A stretch of 5,761 nucleotides of DNA from an uncultured Clostridia bacterium. GTDB taxonomy: Bacteria > Bacillota > Clostridia > Lachnospirales > Lachnospiraceae. Numbering within the stretch: the stretch's first letter is position 1; the number at the start of each line of letters is the position of its first letter. Made by a program: the position numbers and the translations under genes. The stretch covers positions 1 through 5,761 of the forward strand of contig CAMWWR010000139.1 in assembly GCA_947178045.1 (NCBI GenBank), read 5' to 3'. A model generated the notes under the pieces. The model did no database searches and was not told the DNA's origin. It worked only from the letters and a program-made list of their open reading frames with translations. This document shows, piece after piece, positions 1 through 5,238 of this stretch.

Positions 1-554
1 GAGGAATGGACTGCATCGCGTCCGATCACGGGAGGACGATGGAGTATGTAAATGTAGAGCTGGTGCTTGACGGCTACAGCGCAAGGGTGATTCGCGAATG
101 GTATACGCATATCGGGGGGGCTCCGACAAGGCTGCAGTCGAGCACGCGGTACATCAATTATCAGGACGGCTTTGATTATATTATCCCGCGCACGGTGCGG
201 GATAACGAGCGTGCACAGGAGGAGTATGTCAGCGCGATGAACGGGATCCGCGAGGCGTTGAAGCGCCTGGAGGAGCTCGGCGTCAGCCGCGAGGATTCCG
301 CGATGCTGCTTCCGCTCGGCATGGCGACAAAGATTGTGGACCGGCGCAATCTGCGCAATCTCGTAGATATGAGCCGGCAGAGAATGTGCACGCGGGCGTA
401 CTGGGAGTACCGGGAGCTGTTCGGCGATCTGTGCCGTGAGCTTTCGGTCTATTCTGAAGAGTGGCGCTGGATCGTAGATCATCTTTTTATGCCGAAATGC
501 GATGTGCTCGGCCGGTGCCCGGAAAGAAAATCCTGCGGGAGACATGAGCACTGA
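1..554 (+). CDS. thyX: Flavin-dependent thymidylate synthase ThyX, 5'-truncated by window start
   Basis: ThyX makes dTMP from dUMP using FAD, NADPH and methylenetetrahydrofolate in the cytoplasm. The frame is open to the first base. An ATG at 6 exists, but GAGGA abuts it with no spacing, and the visible protein begins where family members are about 50 residues in (the H8-x-R-T-M-E segment matches the usual H-E-(S/T)-P-(F/L)-E-H). The true start is therefore probably upstream. Counting from that ATG, Y24-SARVIREWYTH-I36 and S46-T-R-Y49 align with the dUMP/FAD motif region. Residues 101-136 (LLPLG, then N115-LRNL, R126 and AYWEYR) match the family's C-terminal signature LPL...N..SL..F...R....AQWEI. 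The canonical RHR triad is replaced (see findings). The tail after 160 is Cys-rich (C165, C171, C177). The stop lies 26 bases before the Nudix gene, so the two are probably one transcript. Family assignment is firm from the C-terminal signature; subfamily assignment is inference. Confidence 0.85.
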   Translation, partial: GMDCIASDHGRTMEYVNVELVLDGYSARVIREWYTHIGGAPTRLQSSTRYINYQDGFDYIIPRTVRDNERAQEEYVSAMNGIREALKRLEELGVSREDSAMLLPLGMATKIVDRRNLRNLVDMSRQRMCTRAYWEYRELFGDLCRELSVYSEEWRWIVDHLFMPKCDVLGRCPERKSCGRHEH

Positions 555-580
555 AGTACGGCCATAAAGGGGGAACAGGG

Positions 581-1633
581 ATGTATACGATTACGACGCT
601 CTGCTATCTGGAGCGGGACGGCGAATATCTGATGCTGCACCGCGTCAGAAAAAAGCAGGATATCAATCAGGGAAAATGGATCGGTCTCGGCGGCCATCTG
701 GAGGCCGGAGAGAGCCCGGAGGACTGCGTTGTGCGCGAGGTTTTTGAGGAGTGCGGGCTTACGCTTACCTCCTGGCGGCTGCGCGGCATTGTCACCTTTT
801 TGCCTGAGGGCGGCGATGGGGAATATATGTTTCTGTACACAGCGGACGGCTTTGAGGGAACGCTTGCCGAATGTGACGAGGGGGAGCTCGCCTGGGTGAA
901 AAAGGAGAGGGTGTATGAGCTTCCACTCTGGCAGGGTGACCGGCTGTTTTTGGATCTGCTGCGCACGCGGGAGGAATTTTTTTCGCTGAAGCTCTGGTAT
1001 CGGGGCGACGCGCTTGTGGAGGCGGCGCTGGACGGCAGAAAGCTGGAGCTGTTTGATCTGCTGGATGAAAACGGCTGCCCGACGGGAGGCATCAAGGAGC
1101 GGGAGCTTGTGCATCAGGAGGGCGATCTTCATCGGACGGCGCATGTGTGGATCGCGCGCCGGAGCAGGGAGACGGGCGGCTGGGAGATACTGCTGCAGAA
1201 GCGCAGCGCTGTCAAGGACGCTTTCCCGGGCTGTTACGATATTTCGTCTGCCGGGCACATCACGGCGGGCAAGGACTATTTGGAATCCGCAATGCGGGAG
1301 CTTCGGGAAGAGCTTGGACTTGCCGTGAAAGCGGAGGAGCTGCGCGAGGTGGGAATGCACCGCGGCTATGTGGAGACCGAATTTTATGGCAGGCCGTTCA
1401 AGAACAATGAGCTGGCCCGTGTCTACGTCCTGGTGCGCGATCTTGACATTGCCCTGCTCACGCTACAGGAATCGGAGGTGGAGTCCGTCCGCTGGCAGCC
1501 TCTGGAGGAATGCCTCGCCCGCGTGCGGGAGCGGGATGAGCATTACTGTATCTGGGAGGACGAGCTTGTGATGCTGAGGGAGGCGCTCCACGCGTTTGCG
1601 GAGCCGGCCATTGCATCCGCCCGAAAGTTTTGA
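581..1633 (+). CDS. Double-Nudix fusion protein (MTH1/MutT-like domain plus IPP-isomerase-like Nudix domain)
   Basis: A 350-residue protein made of two Nudix hydrolase domains. Residues 1 to about 150 resemble clostridial MTH1/MutT-type 8-oxo-dGTP diphosphatases, which clean oxidised nucleotides. The Nudix box is complete at G38-x5-E44-x7-R52-E53-V-x-E56-E57-x-G59-L60. Residues from about 155 (ELFDLLDENG) to 335 resemble stand-alone IPP-isomerase-like Nudix enzymes. Their box runs G225 to L247 with R239-E240 and E243-E244 kept, but the first Glu is Lys231. The substrate of the second domain cannot be read from sequence. The start is supported by AAGGGGG at 567-573, seven bases before ATG. A usual Nudix protein is 150-200 residues, so this is a fusion of two full-length units with almost no linker. 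The last dozen codons and the stop (1631-1633) lie inside a palindromic repeat, so the C-terminus ...IASARKF is probably not family-conserved. It lies downstream of thyX, consistent with a nucleotide-metabolism pairing. Confidence 0.85.
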   Translation: MYTITTLCYLERDGEYLMLHRVRKKQDINQGKWIGLGGHLEAGESPEDCVVREVFEECGLTLTSWRLRGIVTFLPEGGDGEYMFLYTADGFEGTLAECDEGELAWVKKERVYELPLWQGDRLFLDLLRTREEFFSLKLWYRGDALVEAALDGRKLELFDLLDENGCPTGGIKERELVHQEGDLHRTAHVWIARRSRETGGWEILLQKRSAVKDAFPGCYDISSAGHITAGKDYLESAMRELREELGLAVKAEELREVGMHRGYVETEFYGRPFKNNELARVYVLVRDLDIALLTLQESEVESVRWQPLEECLARVRERDEHYCIWEDELVMLREALHAFAEPAIASARKF

Positions 1634-1729
1634 AAATGAAATTCCCGCGGATTTCATTTTCAAAACTTTGGTGTGAAAGGACGTACGCCCGAAATCCCCT
1701 TCGGAATTCATCTGGATCTTTCACACGCC
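1597..1729. repeat. Palindromic tandem element, unit 1
   Basis: First of two head-to-tail units spaced 133 bases apart. Bases 1597-1697 match 1730-1830 with 3 differences in 101 (1619, 1624 and 1683 differ from 1752, 1757 and 1816). Weaker similarity extends left to about 1587. The unit contains hairpin B (arms 1624-1642 and 1651-1669, 19 perfect pairs) and hairpin A (GTGTGAAAG at 1671-1679 pairing with CTTTCACAC at 1718-1726), with a small inner CCGAA/TTCGG stem at 1689-1704. The unit overlaps the end of the Nudix reading frame. No transposase or terminal target duplication is visible. A MITE-like or REP-like element is the likeliest class, by inference. Confidence 0.9.
1624..1669. terminator. 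Long hairpin B1, candidate bidirectional terminator
   Basis: Nineteen-pair perfect stem with an 8-base apical region that can close by two more pairs. The 3' side on the + strand ends ACTTTGG, so there is only a short T run and it is not a textbook intrinsic terminator. The left arm contains the Nudix stop codon (1631-1633). Its place between convergent genes favours a role in ending transcription or protecting the 3' end, as inference. Confidence 0.4.
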
Positions 1730-1858
1730 TGCGGAGCCGGCCATTGCATCCACCCGGAAGTTTTGAAAATGAAATTCCCGCGGATTTCATTTTCAAAACT
1801 TTGGTGTGAAAGGACATACGCCCGAAATCCTTTCAGAGTCCTCTAAGTCCTTTCACAC
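1730..1858. repeat. Palindromic tandem element, unit 2
   Basis: Second unit, with the same B-then-A hairpin order. Hairpin B2 has arms 1758-1775 and 1784-1801 (18 perfect pairs, plus a G-U at 1757/1802). Hairpin A2 pairs GTGTGAAAGGAC (1804-1815) with GTCCTTTCACAC (1847-1858), 12 perfect pairs, better than the 9 in unit 1. Its right arm lies inside the - strand ytvI-like gene and encodes residues SVKG near its C-terminus. The near-identity of the two cores points to a recent duplication or to ongoing gene conversion. Confidence 0.9.
1757..1802. terminator. Long hairpin B2, candidate bidirectional terminator
   Basis: Second copy of the same stem (18 perfect pairs plus one wobble), 31 bases downstream of the ytvI-like stop codon when read on the - strand. 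It is symmetric, so it could act on transcripts from either side. It also lacks a strong T run, so termination is inferred from position and stem strength only. Confidence 0.4.
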
Positions 1859-2993
1859 TGATTTCCGGAGCGACCGCCAGCACAAAGATCAGCCCTATGG
1901 GCCCCAGGATGACGCCGGAGATTCCGAACAGGCGAAGGCCGACGTAGATGGCGATCATCGCGGAAACAGGGCGGATGCCGAGCTTGCCGCTTAAAAGTCT
2001 CGGCTCAAGCACCTCGCGTATTACCTGGCAGATCAGAAAGAGGATGAGGAGGACAACAGCCTGATAATAGCGTCCGGCGAACAGATGAATCGCGGCCCAG
2101 GGAACAAGGATGAACCCGCTGCCGAGAACCGGAAATGCGTCAAAGACGGCAATGCTGATACCGGCGACAAGAGCGTATGGGTTGCGCAGCAGAAAGAATC
2201 CGACGGAGAGGATGAGCGCCACAAGCGACAGAATAAAGAGCTGTGTGCGCAGATATGCCGCGCCGCCGCCATGCAGATTTTTGAGGATGTTTCCGGCCAC
2301 GGGAGCCTGTTTCAGACGGCGCAATACCCCACGGTAATATTCCATGTCCTTTATCATCATGAGGGTGGAGACGAGGACAATCAGCACTACGCCGAGGATG
2401 GCTGCGGTTCCCGCGGCGAACTGCAGTGTTTTGGCGGTCAGGGCGGGCAGGATATTCGTCTGGATGCGCTCGAGGAATACGGACATCGCGCTTTCCAGCA
2501 CGCCCATGACCGTACCGTGCTCCAGGCGGAAGATGCGGTCGCAGCCGGAGCAGATTCCGCCGACCCGCTCCGTCAAAAAGGTCTGGTATGCGGCGAAATT
2601 TTGAAAGAAAGCGACCAGCTGGTTGATCAGCGCCCGTCCGAGATAAAAGACACCGATCGAGAGGCATGCGAGAAAGGCCGTCAGCACCAGCGCGCCGCCG
2701 GCGAGAACGGGGATGCGGAGCCGACGGTGCAGCAGCCGCACTGCCGGATACAGCAGCACTGCCAGTAGGGCGGAAGCGCAGAACGGCATGATGAGCGGAA
2801 GAAGAAAGCGGAACAGCAGAAAAACGATCAGGGAAGCGGCGGCAAACTGAATGCCGTGAAAAATCATTTCTCTTCCGGCGGGAGCGGAACTCCGGTCAAC
2901 CTGCTCCGTACTGTCCCGGCGCGATTTTTTTTCGTCCTGCCAGCCATTCGGAAGGCTCTGCTTCAAATTTTCGCTCTGCTGCTTTTTTTTCAT
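1833..2993 (-). CDS. ytvI: AI-2E family transporter / YtvI-like integral membrane protein
   Basis: A 386-residue polytopic membrane protein of the AI-2E exporter/PerM/YtvI superfamily. Hydrophobic segments lie near residues 47-75, 73-85, 97-120, 193-214, 252-270, 275-300, 306-325 and 343-375, with a soluble stretch at about 125-185. Hallmarks are F284-DAFPVLGSG-F294 with PW at 298-299, then E330-PRLLSGKLGIRP-V343, then VGLRLFGISG followed by GPIG. This C-terminal pattern fits the sporulation integral membrane protein YtvI group better than quorum-signal exporters; the transported substrate is unknown. The start at 2993 has AGGAAAGGG (3001-3009 on the other strand) seven bases upstream. It gives a charged, Lys-rich tail of about 45 residues before the first membrane segment. 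M43 (codon at 2865-2867, preceded by GGAAG) is a shorter alternative. The last eight residues (SVKGLRGL) come from the palindromic element. The gene converges on the Nudix gene and diverges from the deacetylase gene. Confidence 0.85.
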   Translation of the reverse strand: MKKKQQSENLKQSLPNGWQDEKKSRRDSTEQVDRSSAPAGREMIFHGIQFAAASLIVFLLFRFLLPLIMPFCASALLAVLLYPAVRLLHRRLRIPVLAGGALVLTAFLACLSIGVFYLGRALINQLVAFFQNFAAYQTFLTERVGGICSGCDRIFRLEHGTVMGVLESAMSVFLERIQTNILPALTAKTLQFAAGTAAILGVVLIVLVSTLMMIKDMEYYRGVLRRLKQAPVAGNILKNLHGGGAAYLRTQLFILSLVALILSVGFFLLRNPYALVAGISIAVFDAFPVLGSGFILVPWAAIHLFAGRYYQAVVLLILFLICQVIREVLEPRLLSGKLGIRPVSAMIAIYVGLRLFGISGVILGPIGLIFVLAVAPEISVKGLRGL

Positions 2994-3350
2994 GTTTGTT
3001 CCCTTTCCTGATACCTGATTTTTTGGGAAAACGCTGATGAAAGCGTTTTCAGCACCGGATTTGCGCCGCGGAGTACAGGCTGTTTCCGTGATGGCATGTA
3101 GGTTAGTATGCGGGAAAAAAACGGACGTTATGCGCGGCCCGACAGGGTTTTACGATCTGTGCGGTTGCGGAAGCGCCCGCGGCCCTGTGGTATGAAGAAA
3201 GGTTGTGTGAGATATGGGGGCTTTGGGAAATGCGGAGGATTTGAAGAATATGTGAAATACGGACAGTGCAGAGAATACGACGGACAATTCAGAGAATACG
3301 GAAATATGTGAAATACGGATAGTGCAGAGGATGCGGAAGATACAGGGAAT
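2994..3350. other. Divergent intergenic region, 357 bases, no convincing gene
   Basis: It holds, in order, the ytvI-like Shine-Dalgarno site, the cre-like operator, a mixed-sequence stretch and, from about 3210, purine-rich degenerate repeats. An open frame 3108-3311 (67 codons, Arg- and Gly-rich) has no clear ribosome binding site and no recognisable domain. It is in the same frame as the deacetylase and is separated from it by one TGA at 3309-3311. No clear sigma-A promoter pair was found for either flanking gene; TAGTAT at 3105-3110 resembles a -10 box but lacks a good -35. Confidence 0.6.
3038..3051. promoter_or_regulatory. cre-like operator (CcpA/LacI-family site)
   Basis: TGAAAGCGTTTTCA matches every fixed position of the published cre consensus TGWNANCGNTNWCA, and so does its reverse complement. 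The site is embedded in a larger inverted repeat, GAAAACGCT (3027-3035) and AGCGTTTTC (3042-3050) around a 6-base loop. It lies 45 bases before the ytvI-like start codon and about 300 before the deacetylase start. It could mediate carbon catabolite control or bind a local LacI-type regulator; which gene it serves is not decided. Confidence 0.6.
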
Positions 3351-3465
3351 ATGAAAAATACCAGAAATACGGGAAATGTGCGAAATACAGGAAATATCAA
3401 AAGCATGAAAGATACCGAAAATATGAAAGATATAGATAATATGAAAAATATAAAGAACGAGGGCG
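3210..3465 (+). repeat. Degenerate purine-rich tandem repeat tract
   Basis: The tract is built from variants of GAAATACGG and GAATATG. The clearest copies are 3247-3273 and 3303-3329 (26 of 27 identical, offset 56 bases), CAGAGAATACG at 3269 and 3290 (offset 21), and two 18-base units at 3364-3381 and 3382-3399. Offsets of 56 and 21 show growth at the DNA level without regard to frame upstream of the gene. Inside the gene the period settles at 18 bases, giving hexapeptides such as RNTGNV, RNTGNI, ENMKDI and DNMKNI. Confidence 0.7.
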
Positions 3466-4700
3466 ATTGGGGACCGGGATTAGAAGGAAGCTGGTCGGCA
3501 CAGAGAAGGAATGCCGGGAAAGGGCGGAAAATACAAGGGCGTCTGCAGCACTTTTGGGGGGCTCTGCTGATTTTATCTCTGTTAGTTCTGCTGTCGGTAA
3601 GTCTGCAGGCGTGTGGCAGCCGGCCGGGAGCGGAAAGCAATACGGACAGCCGCGGCGGGGAGAGAAGAAGCGCCGGACAGAAGGGGCCGGAAGTCCCCGT
3701 GAGCACGGACGGAGAAAACGCTCCGGAAGATGCCGTAAGCAAAACAAAAGGGGGCATCCCGGGAGCTCCCGTAGGTGAGAGAGGCGAGGAAGAGGACAAA
3801 AATCCAGAGACTCCTGCAGATGCGGAGGATGAGAAGGTCCGGAAGAACCAAATAGAAACAGAAGATGAGAAAAGTCAGGAAGCTTCCACAGGCGCGGAGG
3901 GTAAGAAAAGCCTGGAGGATCCAATAGAAGCAGAAGATGAGAAAAGTCGGGAAGCTTCCACGGACGTGGAGGGTGAGAAAAGCATGGAGGATCCAATAGA
4001 AACAAAGGATGAGAAAAATCCGGAAGCTCCTGCGGACGCGGAAGGCGAAGAGAGCGGAGAGGAAACAGCGAATACAGAGGATGCAGAGGATGCGGACGCG
4101 CCGGTTGTTGCGCTCACCTTTGACGACGGGCCGTTTACCAGGGTGACCAACCGGATTATTGACGTTGTTATGGATTACGATGAGTGCGAAACGTTTTTAG
4201 TCGTCGGCAGCAGGATCGAAATGTATTCGGACACGTTGTGCCGCATTTACGACAGCGGGTTCGAGGTGGCAAGCCATACTTGGTCGCATGCCAATCTGAA
4301 CAGGTTGAGCGCTGCAAGGATCGCTGACGAGGTCGGAAAAACGCAGGAGGCTCTGAATCAATATGTTCCGGTCGGCAGTGTGCTTGTCAGGCCGCCTTAC
4401 GGGAATGCCAACGAAACGGTGCGCTCGGTGGTAGAGGTGCCGATGATCAACTGGTCGCTGGACTCGGAGGACTGGAAAACGCGGGATGCCGACGCAATAA
4501 TAAAGCAGGTGCTTGACAGAGTGCAGGACGGGGATATTATATTGATGCACGATTTGTATGATTCTACGGCGGAGGCTGTGGAGTATCTGGTGCCGGAGCT
4601 GACCGCAAGAGGCTTTCACCTGGTCTCGGTCTCGGAGCTGTTTCGCATAAAGGAAAAGGAGCTGAAAAACGGCAAAGTATATAGAAATGCACTAGAGTAA
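3351..4700 (+). CDS. Polysaccharide deacetylase (NodB/CE4 family), membrane- or lipid-anchored, repeat-rich N-terminus
   Basis: A 449-residue protein whose C-terminal 200 residues are a complete NodB homology domain. This is a metal-dependent esterase that removes N-acetyl groups from cell-wall GlcNAc/MurNAc or another surface glycan. Visible motifs are T256-F-D258-D259-G-P, H309-x3-H313, R347-P-P-Y-G351, W368-SLDSEDW-W375 and L398-M-H400-D. Order from the N-terminus: Asn/Lys-rich hexapeptide repeats (1-37), a polar stretch, a hydrophobic segment (69-86) ending in LQAC with Cys88 as a possible lipobox, a low-complexity acidic stalk with four 24-residue repeats (147-242), then the catalytic domain (251-431). 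This architecture implies an extracytoplasmic enzyme on a stalk. The start is uncertain: AGGG lies only three bases before ATG 3351, and in-frame ATGs at 3405, 3423 and 3441 lack good sites. The substrate is not determined; peptidoglycan is the default for PgdA-like enzymes. No clear terminator follows. Confidence 0.88.
   Translation: MKNTRNTGNVRNTGNIKSMKDTENMKDIDNMKNIKNEGDWGPGLEGSWSAQRRNAGKGRKIQGRLQHFWGALLILSLLVLLSVSLQACGSRPGAESNTDSRGGERRSAGQKGPEVPVSTDGENAPEDAVSKTKGGIPGAPVGERGEEEDKNPETPADAEDEKVRKNQIETEDEKSQEASTGAEGKKSLEDPIEAEDEKSREASTDVEGEKSMEDPIETKDEKNPEAPADAEGEESGEETANTEDAEDADAPVVALTFDDGPFTRVTNRIIDVVMDYDECETFLVVGSRIEMYSDTLCRIYDSGFEVASHTWSHANLNRLSAARIADEVGKTQEALNQYVPVGSVLVRPPYGNANETVRSVVEVPMINWSLDSEDWKTRDADAIIKQVLDRVQDGDIILMHDLYDSTAEAVEYLVPELTARGFHLVSVSELFRIKEKELKNGKVYRNALE
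3789..4076 (+). repeat. Four in-frame 72-base repeats encoding an acidic stalk
   Basis: Units at 3789-3860, 3861-3932, 3933-4004 and 4005-4076 each encode 24 residues with the pattern (E/K)DEK-x-x-EA-x-x-x-xEG-x-(K/E)S-x-E-(D/E). Units 2 and 3 are the most alike, both with DEKS, EAST and EDPIE. The outer units share NPE(T/A)PADAE, so units 1 and 4 resemble each other more than the middle pair. The repeats are Glu/Asp/Lys-rich, without hydrophobic runs, and are likely extended and disordered. Confidence 0.9.
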
Positions 4701-4713
4701 ACGGAGGGTCAGC

Positions 4714-4752
4714 AAATCGTCAAAATTTCTTAAGAAATCATCAAAATTCCTT
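4714..4752 (+). promoter_or_regulatory. Direct repeats around a palindrome upstream of the HU promoter
   Basis: Two 18-base direct repeats (4714-4731 and 4735-4752, 16 of 18 identical, 21 bases apart, i.e. two helical turns) flank a perfect 14-base palindrome ATTTCTTAAGAAAT (4725-4738). The palindrome ends 12 bases before the -35 box, and the second repeat overlaps the first two bases of that box. The A/T-rich sequence could act as an UP element or as a protein-binding operator. Confidence 0.45.
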
Positions 4753-4779
4753 GACAAATGCGCTCTTTCAGTTTATAAA
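4751..4779 (+). promoter_or_regulatory. Sigma-A-type promoter of the HU gene
   Basis: Perfect -35 TTGACA (4751-4756), 17-base spacer and -10 TATAAA (4774-4779, five of six to consensus). Transcription would start near 4786, giving a leader of about 63 bases before the HU start codon. The leader contains a weak 7-pair inverted repeat (TAAAATC 4792-4798 with GATTTTA 4812-4818). Confidence 0.8.
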
Positions 4780-4848
4780 TAGATCTGTCGGTAAAATCGG
4801 TTCTAATGCTTGATTTTAACACTATTCCAGAGGAGGAAGAAAATCATT

Positions 4849-5124
4849 ATGAACAAGGCAGAGTTAGTTGTAGCAATTGCAGAAAAGTCAGACCTTTCGA
4901 AGAAGGATTCCGAGAAGGCTTTAAAGGCATTTATCGATGTTGTTACGGAGGAGCTTGTAAAGGGTGAGAAGGTTCAGCTGGTCGGCTTCGGCACGTTTGA
5001 GGTGTCCGAGAGACCGGAGAGAACCGGCAGAAACCCGCAGACGAAGAAGGCCATCAAGATTCCGGCATCCAAGGCGCCTAAGTTCAAGGCCGGCAAGGCA
5101 TTGAAGGATGTAGTCAACAAATAA
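4849..5124 (+). CDS. hup: HU-family nucleoid DNA-binding protein
   Basis: A 91-residue bacterial histone-like protein that binds and bends DNA non-specifically as a dimer and compacts the nucleoid. It starts MNKAELV, has the two N-terminal helices (residues 3-38), the family signature from G47-F-G-T-F through R61-N-P63-Q-T, with Pro63 at the tip of the DNA-intercalating arm, and the Lys-rich C-terminus. Length equals the family norm. The open frame extends 13 codons upstream to a TTG at 4810, but that part covers the AGGAGG ribosome binding site (4831-4836), which fixes the start at ATG 4849. Spacing of 12 bases is slightly long. The gene has its own promoter and terminator, so it is probably mainly monocistronic and highly expressed. 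Position just before rqcP-yabP is a common clostridial arrangement. Confidence 0.97.
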   Translation: MNKAELVVAIAEKSDLSKKDSEKALKAFIDVVTEELVKGEKVQLVGFGTFEVSERPERTGRNPQTKKAIKIPASKAPKFKAGKALKDVVNK

Positions 5125-5138
5125 AAACGGTACGCGGC

Positions 5139-5174
5139 GGCTGTTTTGAAGAAAGCTTCAAAACAGCCTTCTTT
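5139..5174 (+). terminator. Intrinsic terminator of the HU gene
   Basis: Perfect 13-pair stem GGCTGTTTTGAAG (5139-5151) / CTTCAAAACAGCC (5156-5168) with a 4-base loop AAAG, followed by TTCTTT. It begins 14 bases after the HU stop codon. Strong stem plus T-rich tail make termination likely, with possible read-through into rqcP. Confidence 0.9.
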
Positions 5175-5180
5175 AATATG

Positions 5181-5218
5181 CAGCCGGGCACGGAAAAAAG
5201 AGCTTTCCTGCCCGGTTG
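5181..5218 (+). promoter_or_regulatory. Stem-loop just before the rqcP ribosome binding site
   Basis: Outer arms 5181-5190 and 5209-5218 give ten pairs including one G-U (core CCGGGCA / TGCCCGG). After a bulged C5191, GGAAA (5192-5196) pairs with TTTCC (5204-5208) around a 7-base loop. It has no T run, so it is not a terminator. It ends four bases before the G-rich Shine-Dalgarno stretch starting at 5223. It may stabilise the 5' end of the message or bind a regulator; this is inference. Confidence 0.5.
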
Positions 5219-5238
5219 TGAAGGGGAGGGAGGACGAA

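Noticed and set aside
479..1360. 293-codon open frame on the - strand
   Set aside because: It lies opposite thyX and the double-Nudix gene, has no recognisable domain and is an antisense shadow of a G+C-rich coding region.
1624..1802. CRISPR-like repeat-spacer arrangement
   Set aside because: Only two units, repeats over 100 bases with long internal hairpins, and no cas genes.
1458..1817. - strand open frame whose product repeats a segment twice
   Set aside because: The apparent protein repeat is only the tandem palindromic DNA element read through; no ribosome site or known family.
2085..2768. 227-codon + strand open frame
   Set aside because: Fully antisense to the ytvI-like gene, polar composition without a domain; the opposite strand has clear membrane segments and family motifs.
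3108..3311. 67-codon open frame before the deacetylase
   Set aside because: No good ribosome site, Arg/Gly-rich composition and a repeat-derived second half. Kept as part of the intergenic description and the repeat finding, not as a gene.
3309..3311. In-frame TGA as a selenocysteine or read-through codon
   Set aside because: It sits in low-complexity repeat sequence with no selenocysteine-insertion-like stem-loop recognised and no conserved protein around it; ordinary stop in non-coding repeat is simpler.
3128..3799. - strand open frame rich in Phe, Ser and Pro
   Set aside because: Complement of the purine-rich repeat tract; its repeated Phe/Ser pattern follows from base composition.
4810..4848. 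N-terminal extension of HU from TTG at 4810
   Set aside because: The added 13 codons overlap the AGGAGG ribosome site and are absent from the HU family; ATG 4849 gives the standard length.
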